Shown here: positions 35,159 through 44,376 of the stretch, one piece after another
Layout: each line of letters begins with the position of its first letter
Numbering within the stretch: the stretch's first letter is position 1
Assembly: GCA_963775575.1 (NCBI GenBank)
Contig: CAVZJG010000002.1
Span: 682,001 to 746,000 of the forward strand
Length of the DNA stretch: 64,000 nt
Source of the DNA: Roseiarcus sp963775575
GTDB taxonomy: Bacteria; Pseudomonadota; Alphaproteobacteria; Rhizobiales; Beijerinckiaceae
Direction: 5' to 3'
Translations under genes and position numbers: made by a program
Notes under the pieces: generated by a model
What the model saw: only the letters and a program-made list of their open reading frames with translations
Database searches by the model: none
Told to the model about the DNA's origin: nothing

Positions 35159-35286
35159 TTTACGGTGACACATGCATATATTCCCATTAAACGCTTTCCA
35201 ACCTTTGGTTTGGCACTGCGCGGAAATCATCGACGCAGGCTTGTGGGACCCTCTAATTGTTACAATAATGCATGTGTCACCGTAAA
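35159..35286. mobile_element. MITE-like palindromic element with 19-bp ends
   Basis: 128-bp stretch with perfect inverted ends TTTACGGTGACACATGCAT (35159-35177) and the complement (35268-35286), non-coding inside. The outer part (TTACGGTGA) is shared with the ends of the RAYT unit and of the element at 12827; the inner part differs. No TA or longer target duplication is obvious. Confidence 0.65.
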
Positions 35287-35322
35287 AGCGTAAAAGCACG
35301 TAAAAGCGTAAAAGCGTAAAAG
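35280..35322. repeat. Tandem CGTAAAAG(C) repeat
   Basis: Five near-perfect units of CGTAAAAGC directly follow the MITE-like element's right end, the first unit overlapping it. Confidence 0.8.
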
Positions 35323-35566
35323 AATGGTCGCGATGCCCCAGAAAGCTGACGTCGCCGGACGCGTTTTTGGGCAGGCAGTTGGCGTCAGCAAAGCGCCATA
35401 AGCCGACGTGAAGAGAGATTGGCGTCTAAAGACGGCCTTGCTGATTGCGGCGTCGAAAGGTTGCCGGCCCGCGGCAAGCATGAATTCCGCCCAAAAACCT
35501 TCTTCCGCAACGAGCCACACACCTTTTTCCAAGTGCGCATTGAACTGGCCCGTGAGCCTTTTAACT

Positions 35567-37742
35567 TCACGCCGCCGCCAGCGTTTCTCGCCATTGCGCG
35601 AACCATCCGACGAGCCGTCGGCCTCCATCCTTCGGTGGCGTGGTGACCGTATGCCAAGCGAGATAGGCGCCGCCCTCGGCGCCGATCAGCAACAACCCGT
35701 CCATGGCCGCGGCCCGGCGGAGCGCCTCCAGCGCCTGCTCGGGCGTTTGCACGATTGGCCCGGCGACGTTGAGCGAGGTGTTCACCGACACCTCGGCGCC
35801 GACCCGCCGTCCCATGGCGCGCAGATAGGCATGGGTGAAGGGATCGGCGTCGGGCCGCACGATCTGAATGCGGCTGGTGCCGTCCAGATGCACGACGGCC
35901 GGAATCGTTGCTTTCGTGGCGGGGCGCGCCCGAGCGGCCAGGACCATGTAGTTGTATGCGTTGGCGTCGTCGTCCAGGGCGCCTTCCTGCAAGAGCCAGA
36001 ACCGGTGCGCGGCTTCCAGGGTCGCCATCGGCGCCAGCGGGCGAAAGGGTTCGCGGAACTTCACCGACCGGTTGATGGTTTCCAGCGAGCGCGGATTGCA
36101 TGGGTTCGCCAGGATGGAGCGGTGACCCAGTGCGCGCGGTCCCGTCTCCGCCACGCCTTGGAACAGCCCCAGCACGCCATCCGCCGCAATACAGGAGGCG
36201 AGGAAATCGGCTACGGGCTCGCATCCGTCCGCGGTGGCGATCGAGCCGATGAATCGCCAACCGATCTCCTTGCTGGCGTCGATGGCGGCCTCGATCGCGC
36301 GGTTGGTGGGCGCGGCGCCACAGTAGAAGGCGTGACGCAACGGAGCCCCGGGTTTCGCGCCGGCCTGCATGGCGAATTGGAAGCCCGCGCCGGCGCCGGC
36401 TCCCGCATCGCCCGAAATCGGCGCCGCCCAGACATGCAGACAGTCTGTCTGGCTTGCCGAGGTTGCGGCGGTACCAGGCGGCATCGAAGCGCTCCATCAA
36501 CCGCGTGTTGGCGATGGCGTTGAGCGCCGTGCCGCCGGTCAGCACGAGACGGCTCGCGCCGGTGGCGCGGATGTAATGGTCGACGATGTGGAACAGCGCA
36601 TCCTCGAACACCAATTGCGTCGCCGCGGCCTTGTCGAAGCGTTCCGGCGTGCTCGCGGCCTCGCCGTTGGCGTTCACCTTCAGCACGGCGTCCGGGTTCC
36701 ACATGGCTTCGAGCGGGATCGGCGCCCCCAGGACCGTGGCCAGCGCCGGGGTATAGGGTTCGGCTTGCAAGCGCCGCGGCCAGTTCGCCAGGGCGCGGTT
36801 CAGCTTCACTTCCCCGTTCGGGGCGAAGTGAAATATCTCCCGCAGGCCTCGATAATAAGGATTTGTCGTTCGCTCGCCGTCGCCCCAGGCGACGGCTCCC
36901 ATGAACCGGCCTTCGCTGCTGAGAATCGTCCAACCGCCCTGCGTGGAGCTGATCATGCTGTAAAAGCCGCCCAGGGACTCGAAGATGTCCCGGTTGCGAT
37001 AGAGCAGTTCCAGCGAGCCTCCGCGGGCGAGATAGATCGAGATGGTGCCATCGTCGCCGAAGCCGTCGATCACGGTGACCAGGACCGGCTCGGCCGATAC
37101 CGCGAAGGGGGACACGGCGAGAGAGAAGTAGGCGTGATTGCCGTGGTGGCGCATGCCGATCACCGGCATCGGGCCAGGCAGCCCCAGCTGACGGCCCAAC
37201 CGGCCCGGCGCGCGGAAGGCGTCTCGGATGTGCGTGGCGTTCATGGCGCCGAACTGGGTCGGATCCAGCAGGATGCGGCTCGCCGGAAGTTCCGAGCCGA
37301 TCGCGCCGAGCAGCGTCGCGGCCAGCCGCACATAATCCCAGCTCGCCACGCAGGCGTGAATGTCCCGCGGACCAACCCCCAGCTCCGCCGCCGTTTCCAT
37401 CAGGCTGTTCAGGCTGTACTTTGGATAGTCGGTGCAGTTCTTGACGCCGGTGTAACGCTCCTCCTCGTCGTTGCGGATCAGCTCGACCCCGCGCTCGGCG
37501 GAGACTTCCAACAGCGCCACGCCGCTGTTGTGCCCAGCGGGGCCGATGCCGAGCAGATAAGCGGTCTCCCCGCGCTGGAGCTTGTCCGCCAGCGCTGCGG
37601 AGCGTTCGCGGGAGTATCGGCTGGACGGCGTCAGGAAGGATCGGCGGGCGGCGTAGGCGGACAAGATCGGATAACCGACGGCGGCGGCAAGGCGACCGAG
37701 GATGTCATGGGTGGGGCCAACTCGACCGAAGGTCCTCGACAT
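35567..37742 (-). pseudogene. NodU/CmcH-family carbamoyltransferase, frameshifted
   Basis: The first part (from Met 37742) has the Kae1-like carbamoyltransferase N-domain: GIGPAGHNSGVALLEV, MRHHGNHAYFSLAVSPF with metal-binding His residues, VTVIDGFGDDGT and LVLTGGTALNAIANTRLM. Near 36440 the frame is lost and continues in a neighbouring one with the rest: VAETGPRALGHRSILANP, KFREPFRPLAPM and SVNTSLNVAGPIVQTPEQAL, ending at 35567. Only one shift separates two otherwise intact halves, at a CAGACAGTCTGTCTG palindrome (36430-36444). Such enzymes transfer carbamoyl from carbamoyl phosphate to sugar or antibiotic hydroxyls. No biosynthetic partner gene is nearby. It could be a recent mutation or a sequencing error. 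Confidence 0.85.
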
Positions 37743-37850
37743 TCCATTCTCTTCTTCTCGACGCCCGATCAAACCCTACGCGACGAAGCCGATCACGTCG
37801 GCGGCGCGGATATCGCCCTCGGGGCCTTTAGGCATTGCGGTCTAAACTGG

Positions 37851-38215
37851 ATTACGGCATTACGGGGGCATTACGGGGACATGACACGAATTGCACAAAT
37901 TGTTTGGCCAGCCAGATATTTCCGTCAGTGGCGCGTCCACGAACTCTTGCGATAGGTCGATGTCGGCACGACCGCGATCGCGCCGACCCACCGCGTCGTC
38001 GACCTCATGGATGCAAGAATTCCGAAGCCGCGAGGCTGTCAAGGGGCGGAGCCCGCCTGCGGCGGCGCGCGGAACGCGCGCCCTTGACAGCCTCGCGGCT
38101 TCGGAAAGAAGAGGCTTCCATGAGGTCGACGGCGCTCTCTGCCGAACTTGGCGGCGATTACCTTCGCGCCGCCGCACTGTTTGCCGGTTTCGGTGTGCGG
38201 TATACGAGGACGTGA
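37851..38215. repeat. ~365-bp direct repeat, copy 2, with large hairpin
   Basis: Direct counterpart of 34545-34911. The inner 26-bp stem is kept exactly (38020 to 38106) and the outer GTCGACCTCATGGA arms are also kept. The carbamoyltransferase gene lies between the two copies. The right edge is about 90 bases upstream of rimO. Confidence 0.9.
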
Positions 38216-38306
38216 TACGGGCATTACCGCGACCCTTGCATAATTCCCCCATTGCGCGAAAGGCGAGCCTTGCCCGCCCGTCCCGCCCGTGGCAAGCGGA
38301 TCGCCC

Positions 38307-39641
38307 ATGACAGAAGCCCCCGCCGCCAAGCCGGCGCCGCGCATCTCGTTCGTTTCGCTCGGCTGCCCCAAGGCGCTGGTCGACAGCGAGCGCATTCTCA
38401 CGCGGCTGCGCGCCGAGGGCTACGAATTGTCGAAGAGCCACGCCGGCGCCGACGCCGTGATCGTCAACACCTGCGGCTTTCTCGACAGCGCCAAGAAGGA
38501 ATCGCTGGCGGCGATCGGCGCCGCGATGGCGCAGAACGGCAAGGTGATCGTCACCGGCTGCATGGGCGCGGAGCCCGACGCGATCCGCGACGCCTATCCC
38601 GGCGTGTCGGCGATCACCGGGCCGCAGGCCTACGAGAGCGTGATGGCGGCGGTGCGAGCCGCCGCGCCCGCGCCAAACCACCCGTTCGTCGACCTCATCC
38701 CCGGCGAGGGCGTCAGGCTGACGCCGCGCCACACCGCCTATCTCAAGATCGCCGAGGGCTGCGACAACCGCTGCACGTTCTGCATCATCCCGAAATTGCG
38801 CGGGCCGCTCGCCTCGCGTCCCGCCGGCGACGTGCTGCGGGAAGCGGAAAAGCTGGTCAAAGCCGGCGTCAGGGAGCTGCTGGTCATCTCGCAGGACACC
38901 AGCGCCTACGGGCGCGACCTGCGCTACGCCGCGAGCCGCTGGCGCGACAAAACCGTCGCCGCGCGCTTCCTCGATCTGACGCGCGAACTGGCGACCTTGG
39001 GCGCCTGGGTGCGCCTGCACTACGTCTACCCCTACCCGCACGTCGACGAGGTCATCGCGCTGATGAACGGCGGCAATCTGCTGCCCTATATCGACGTTCC
39101 CTTCCAGCACGCGGCGCCCAATGTGCTGAAGGCGATGCGGCGGCCGGGCGATCAGGAGAAGATGCTGGAGCGCATCCGCGCCTGGCGCGCGATCTGCCCC
39201 GACCTGACCATCCGCTCGACCTTCATCGTCGGCTTTCCCGGCGAAACGGAAGAGGATTTCCGGCTTCTCTTGGACTGGCTCGGCGAGGCCAAGCTCGACC
39301 GCGTCGGCGCCTTCACCTACGAGCCGGTCGCCGGCGCGCGCGCCAACGAACTCGGTCTTGCGCCGGTTCCCGACGAGATCAAGCAGAGCCGCTGGAAGCG
39401 CTTGATGGAGCGCCAACAGGCGATCAGCGCCAAGAAGCTGGCGGCCAAGGTCGGCAGGCGCATCGAGGCCATCGTCGACGAAGGCGGCGCGACCAGCGCC
39501 AAGGGGCGCTCCAAGGGCGACGCGCCTCAGATCGACGGCGCCGTCCACATCGCGACCCGCCGGCCATTGCGCGCCGGCGACATCGTCACGGTCAGGGTCG
39601 ACCGAAGCGACGCCTATGATTTGTGGGGCAGCGCGGTTTAG
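38307..39641 (+). CDS. rimO: Ribosomal protein S12 methylthiotransferase RimO
   Basis: Radical-SAM enzyme that methylthiolates Asp89 of ribosomal protein S12. The 444-residue protein has the N-terminal MTTase domain (SFVSLGCPKALVDSERI, VIVNTCGFL, GCMGAE with the three cluster Cys residues), the radical-SAM motif CDNRCTFC, and the C-terminal TRAM domain. LGCPKALVDSE is RimO-specific, against MiaB. The ATG at 38307 is preferred over a GTG at 38289. It stands alone behind the direct repeat. Confidence 0.96.
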   Translation: MTEAPAAKPAPRISFVSLGCPKALVDSERILTRLRAEGYELSKSHAGADAVIVNTCGFLDSAKKESLAAIGAAMAQNGKVIVTGCMGAEPDAIRDAYPGVSAITGPQAYESVMAAVRAAAPAPNHPFVDLIPGEGVRLTPRHTAYLKIAEGCDNRCTFCIIPKLRGPLASRPAGDVLREAEKLVKAGVRELLVISQDTSAYGRDLRYAASRWRDKTVAARFLDLTRELATLGAWVRLHYVYPYPHVDEVIALMNGGNLLPYIDVPFQHAAPNVLKAMRRPGDQEKMLERIRAWRAICPDLTIRSTFIVGFPGETEEDFRLLLDWLGEAKLDRVGAFTYEPVAGARANELGLAPVPDEIKQSRWKRLMERQQAISAKKLAAKVGRRIEAIVDEGGATSAKGRSKGDAPQIDGAVHIATRRPLRAGDIVTVRVDRSDAYDLWGSAV

Positions 39642-39838
39642 AACGTGTTGCGATTGGATCGACGCACGCGGCTATGTCGCGCCGCGTCCCTTCTCCCCGC
39701 CCGCGGGCCTACGACATTCGCCCATCTTTGTCGGCCGGCGGCCACGTCGGGCCGTCGCCGTCAAGCCGCTTCGCGGCTCCTCCGCTGCGCTGCGGTCGCT
39801 ACGCGATGACTGCGCCGGTCCGATGTGGCGAAGTGTTT

Positions 39839-39899
39839 CCATGGTTCTTGCTGAGCGAAGCCGGCCCAGCGGGCCAGCTTTGCTCAGCAAGAACCATGG
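39839..39899. repeat. 61-base near-perfect hairpin
   Basis: Outer arms CCATGGTTCTTGCTGAGC and its complement pair perfectly (18 bp); inner arms pair over another 11 bases with one mismatch and one G-T, leaving a 3-base loop. There is no U-tract on either strand, so it is not a standard terminator; a dispersed palindromic repeat is more likely. Confidence 0.8.
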
Positions 39900-39959
39900 T
39901 AGCCGAGAGCCTGAGCCGCGCGCAGGGGTCAAGGCTCGCGCGCGTAGCGCGCGACCCGT

Positions 39960-40003
39960 GAAACGGGCTTGGCCTTGACGCCGAGCACGGATCAGGCACA
40001 GCG
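39960..40003 (-). repeat. 44-bp dispersed repeat, copy B
   Basis: Inverted counterpart of 11510-11553 with one mismatch in 44 bases. Confidence 0.75.
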
Positions 40004-40256
40004 GACCTCGAAGATATCGAACGCAGATGTGTGAATCCGCTAGGCGCGCGGGGAGAGGGGGTCGCTCCTGTTCGATCCGGTTGCACACTCCCGCTTAAAC
40101 GCAGCGCGCGCTGACGCGCGGCGAAGGACGCGACGGCGGAAACGACCTGTATGTCGATGCCATTGAAGCCGTATTGGCGCGCCGCCCACAGATTTTGCCG
40201 CGCCGCAAAAATCTTTCCTCGCCGAATCGCTCGCGATGCGCTACACGTCGAATCCC

Positions 40257-41885
<1,629 letters not shown>

Positions 41886-41932
41886 GCGGGTTTGCGCGCG
41901 ACGCGCGCAATGGGATAAGAATCGGCCTGCGC

Positions 41933-42014
41933 CGTCATGGCGAGCGAAGCGATACAGCCGTTGCGCCCGCCGCGACCGCTGGATTGCTTCGTCGCGTCGC
42001 TCCTCGCAATGACG
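41933..42014. repeat. Dispersed palindromic repeat of the CGTCATTGCGAGGAGCG type
   Basis: The ends CGTCATGGCGAGCGAAGC and GCTCCTCGCAATGACG face each other around a GC-rich centre, with ATTGCTTCGTCGC inside. Read on the minus strand a frame gives HCEERRDEAIQ, the usual shadow translation of this repeat, which is scattered through many alphaproteobacterial genomes. Confidence 0.75.
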
Positions 42015-42022
42015 ACGCCAAA

Positions 42023-42078
42023 ACGGCCGAACGCTTCGCGTTCGCCTGGAGACGGCCGAACGCTTCGCGTTCGCCTGG
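42023..42078 (+). repeat. 27-base tandem duplication abutting tRNA-Ser
   Basis: ACGGCCGAACGCTTCGCGTT plus seven more bases occurs at 42023-42049 and again at 42052-42078, directly before the first base of the tRNA. Confidence 0.85.
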
Positions 42079-42168
42079 GGAAGGATGGCCGAGTGGTTTA
42101 AGGCAGCGGTCTTGAAAACCGCCGTGGGCGCAAGTCCACCGTGAGTTCGAATCTCACTCCTTCCGCCA
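42079..42168 (+). tRNA. tRNA-Ser (anticodon TGA), CCA encoded
   Basis: The acceptor GGAAGGA pairs with TCCTTCC before G-CCA. The anticodon stem GCGGT/ACCGC closes the loop CTTGAAA (anticodon TGA at 42113-42115). A long variable arm follows, and the T arm contains GTTCGAATC. 90 bases including CCA, normal for a class II tRNA. Confidence 0.96.
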
Positions 42169-42712
42169 TTTTGTGACAGAAGACCGAACTTGGCCAACGC
42201 CAAACTTCGACAGCCCTTTCCTGCCCCCTCCAAGATTCCGGAACTTGCGCGCTGTCGCAGCGATGCAGACAACGCAGTCCACTGTGGAACAATTCTAAGT
42301 TTCTCTCGCAAGGCCCGCGCACGCGCGTCCTCGCCTCGCGCCCGACCTCGTGCGCCGCCGCGTTCCGTCCGGGTCGAGGCGGCCGCGCCTGCAAGGCCGG
42401 AGCAAGGACAGTTTTTGACGCTCAACTCCCGGATTTTGCTCGCCTGCGGACCCGGACTTGCTCGTGGCGCGCGGGGGCGTCCTTTCGCCGGCCGTCCCTC
42501 GCGTCGCGCCCATCGCCGGAATGGGGGAAAGCTCGTCGCGTCGTCCGTGGGCGACGGTCGGCGGCGGGCGATCGCCAGGCCGACGAAAGCGCCGCTCTCC
42601 AGCGGTCTCGCGCTTCCCCGACCATTGTCGTATATCTTGCGGCCCGGCGACGCCCGTCGCACGGATCTTTCGCCGGCGGCTTCGCGACAGTCCGGCGAAC
42701 GGAGGCCTTCCG
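42169..42712. other. Spacer between tRNA-Ser and aroQ
   Basis: 540 bases. I see no gene with family character; frames here are shadows. It presumably contains the aroQ promoter. No clear terminator was found after the tRNA. Confidence 0.4.
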
Positions 42713-43162
42713 ATGAGCCGAATCGTCTATGTCTTGAACGGCCCGAACCTCAATCTGCTCGGCAAACGTCAGCCGGAGATCTACGGCCGCGAGACGCTCG
42801 CCGACATCGAGGCCTCCTGCCGGCGCGTCGGCGCCGAATTCAAATTGGAAATCGAATTCCGCCAGAGCAATCGCGAATACGAGATCATCGACTGGATCCA
42901 CGAGGCGCGGGAGCGGGCGTACGGCGTCGTCATCAATCCCGCCGCCTTCACCCACACGTCGGTGGCGATTCTCGACGCGCTCGCTGCGTTCGAGGGGCCG
43001 ATCATCGAGGTGCACATCTCGAACATCCACAAGCGCGAGCCGTTCCGCCACCATTCTTACGTCTCCGGCGTCGCCACGGGGGTGATCGCCGGCCTCGGCG
43101 TTCAGGGCTACGCGCTGGCGTTGCGGCGCATCGCCCAGATGATGGACGAAAAGCGGGCTTGA
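42713..43162 (+). CDS. aroQ: 3-dehydroquinate dehydratase, type II
   Basis: Dehydrates 3-dehydroquinate in the shikimate pathway. 149 residues, typical for the dodecameric type II enzyme. VLNGPNLNLLGKRQPEIYG carries the catalytic Tyr24 and Arg; INPAAFTHTSVAILDAL and EVHISNIHKREPFRHHSY hold the other active-site residues. A GGAGG site lies 8 bases upstream of the ATG; longer frames lack it. In many relatives accB-accC follow, but here a tRNA-Gln lies convergent downstream. Confidence 0.96.
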   Translation: MSRIVYVLNGPNLNLLGKRQPEIYGRETLADIEASCRRVGAEFKLEIEFRQSNREYEIIDWIHEARERAYGVVINPAAFTHTSVAILDALAAFEGPIIEVHISNIHKREPFRHHSYVSGVATGVIAGLGVQGYALALRRIAQMMDEKRA

Positions 43163-43205
43163 GGCGGACCTGCGCCGCCCATCCGGGCGCGGACAATCGC
43201 GTCGT

Positions 43206-43280
43206 TGGCTGGGGCGCCAGGATTCGAACCTGGGGATGGCGGAATCAAAATCCGCTGCCTTACCACTTGGCTACGCCCCA
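43206..43280 (-). tRNA. tRNA-Gln (anticodon TTG), CCA encoded
   Basis: Minus-strand cloverleaf from 43280: acceptor TGGGGCG with CGCCCCA, G discriminator and CCA (43206-43208); anticodon stem GCGGA/TCCGC around loop TTTTGAT (anticodon TTG); T arm with GGTTCGAATCC. 75 bases. Confidence 0.96.
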
Positions 43281-43500
43281 CCGAGGCGCGAAGGCCGGGG
43301 CCGGCGTTCGCGAAGCGGGCGGACCATAGTGCGAGGCCTCGCCCATCGCAACACCCTACGCCGCCGCCGCTCAGCCGAAAGCCGCGAGATCGGCGTCGGC
43401 GCCGCAGACGAGCGCGTGCGCGGCGCGAATCTCGGCCCGTCCCATCGTCGAAGGCGTGCGCTGCGGCTGGGGATCGCAGGTCATGGCGGCGTTCGCCTGT

Positions 43501-44376
43501 CTAAACCGGACTCACGTCGACTTCGACGTCGAGCTCGTGGCCGCCCGACGACAGGATCAGGCCCTCGACCGGCGGCGCGTCCGAATAATCGCGGCCGCGC
43601 GCGACGACGATGTGATCGTCACCGGCGGGAAGCGCGTTGGTCGGATCGAGACCGAGCCAGCCGAACCCCGGCCCGCACCACAGCGCGACCCAGGCGTGTG
43701 AAGCGTCGGCGCCGGCGAGGCGCGCCTTGCCGGGCGGCTGGATGGTGCGGATGTATCCGCTGACGTAGAGCGCCGGCAGGCCGAGCCCGCGCAGCCCCGC
43801 GATCATCACATGGCTGAAATCCTGGCAAACTCCGCGCCGGCGCGCGAAAGCCTCGGCGGGCGAAGTCGTCACCTCGGTCGCCGTCGCGTCGTAGACGAAG
43901 TCGGCTTTGATGCGCGCGCCAAGCTCGCTCGCCGCCTCGTAAATCGGGCGGCGCGGCGGGAAGCTTTCGCGCGCATAAGACGTCGCCGGCTCGACGAGCG
44001 GGACGAGCGGGCTCGGATAGATCGCCGAGGCGGGCGAATCGGCGCCGAGCAAATCGGTGGCGGCGGCGAGCGCGGCGACCTCCTCCCACGACGGGGTCAG
44101 CGCGGCGAACGGGGGCGCCGGCCGCTCGACGACGACACGCGCGCGCGATTCGATCACGAGTTCGCGATGCGGCGTCTCGATGCGCATGCGCACAACGCGA
44201 TTGGCGAAGGAATCAGCGCGCTCGACGAACGTCTGCGGGCGCGGCGTCACGTCGATGCGCGCCGTGACGACGCGCTGCCCGTCCTCCGAGCGCGGCAGCA
44301 GGCGCAGCACGCACGCGTTGACGGCGACCAGCGCGCCATAACGATAGCGCGTGAGATGCGTCACGTCGTAGATCAC
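43501..44376 (-). CDS. Transglutaminase-like cysteine protease, short form
   Basis: Protein of 291 residues: an N-terminal Bact_transglu_N domain (MIYDVTHLTRYRYGALV), then a transglutaminase core with the triad Cys in RRGVCQDFSH, His in ASHAWVAL and Asp in GWLGLDPTNA. Probably cytoplasmic, since no signal peptide is seen. It is the last gene of a three-gene operon with an ATP-grasp/alpha-E protein (4-base overlap) and a large transglutaminase-DUF2126 protein. This grouping has been proposed to form and cleave amide bonds in an unknown peptide; the substrate is not known. Confidence 0.9.
   Translation of the reverse strand: MIYDVTHLTRYRYGALVAVNACVLRLLPRSEDGQRVVTARIDVTPRPQTFVERADSFANRVVRMRIETPHRELVIESRARVVVERPAPPFAALTPSWEEVAALAAATDLLGADSPASAIYPSPLVPLVEPATSYARESFPPRRPIYEAASELGARIKADFVYDATATEVTTSPAEAFARRRGVCQDFSHVMIAGLRGLGLPALYVSGYIRTIQPPGKARLAGADASHAWVALWCGPGFGWLGLDPTNALPAGDDHIVVARGRDYSDAPPVEGLILSSGGHELDVEVDVSPV

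Larger units (their letters stand above)
34912..35566. other. Spacer with small repeats and a possible primase scrap
   Basis: Between the direct repeat and the carbamoyltransferase stop. It contains a MITE-like element (35159-35286) and tandem CGTAAAAGC units. On the minus strand around 35490-35562 the translation RLTGQFNAHLEKGVWLVAEE and the following GFWAE resemble the ATPase part of phage/plasmid D5-type primases, but too short to be more than a relic. No intact gene. Confidence 0.45.
39642..40256. other. Repeat-rich spacer between rimO and pyrG
   Basis: 615 bases without a supported gene. It contains a 61-base hairpin (39839-39899), a GCGCGCGTAGCGCGCG palindrome near 39938-39951, and the 44-bp dispersed repeat. 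Frames over it are low-complexity Arg/Ser shadows. Confidence 0.5.

Noticed and set aside
42098..42394. Minus-strand frame over tRNA-Ser
   Set aside because: The VRFELTVDLRPRR stretch is the usual artefact of translating a tRNA-Ser gene backwards.
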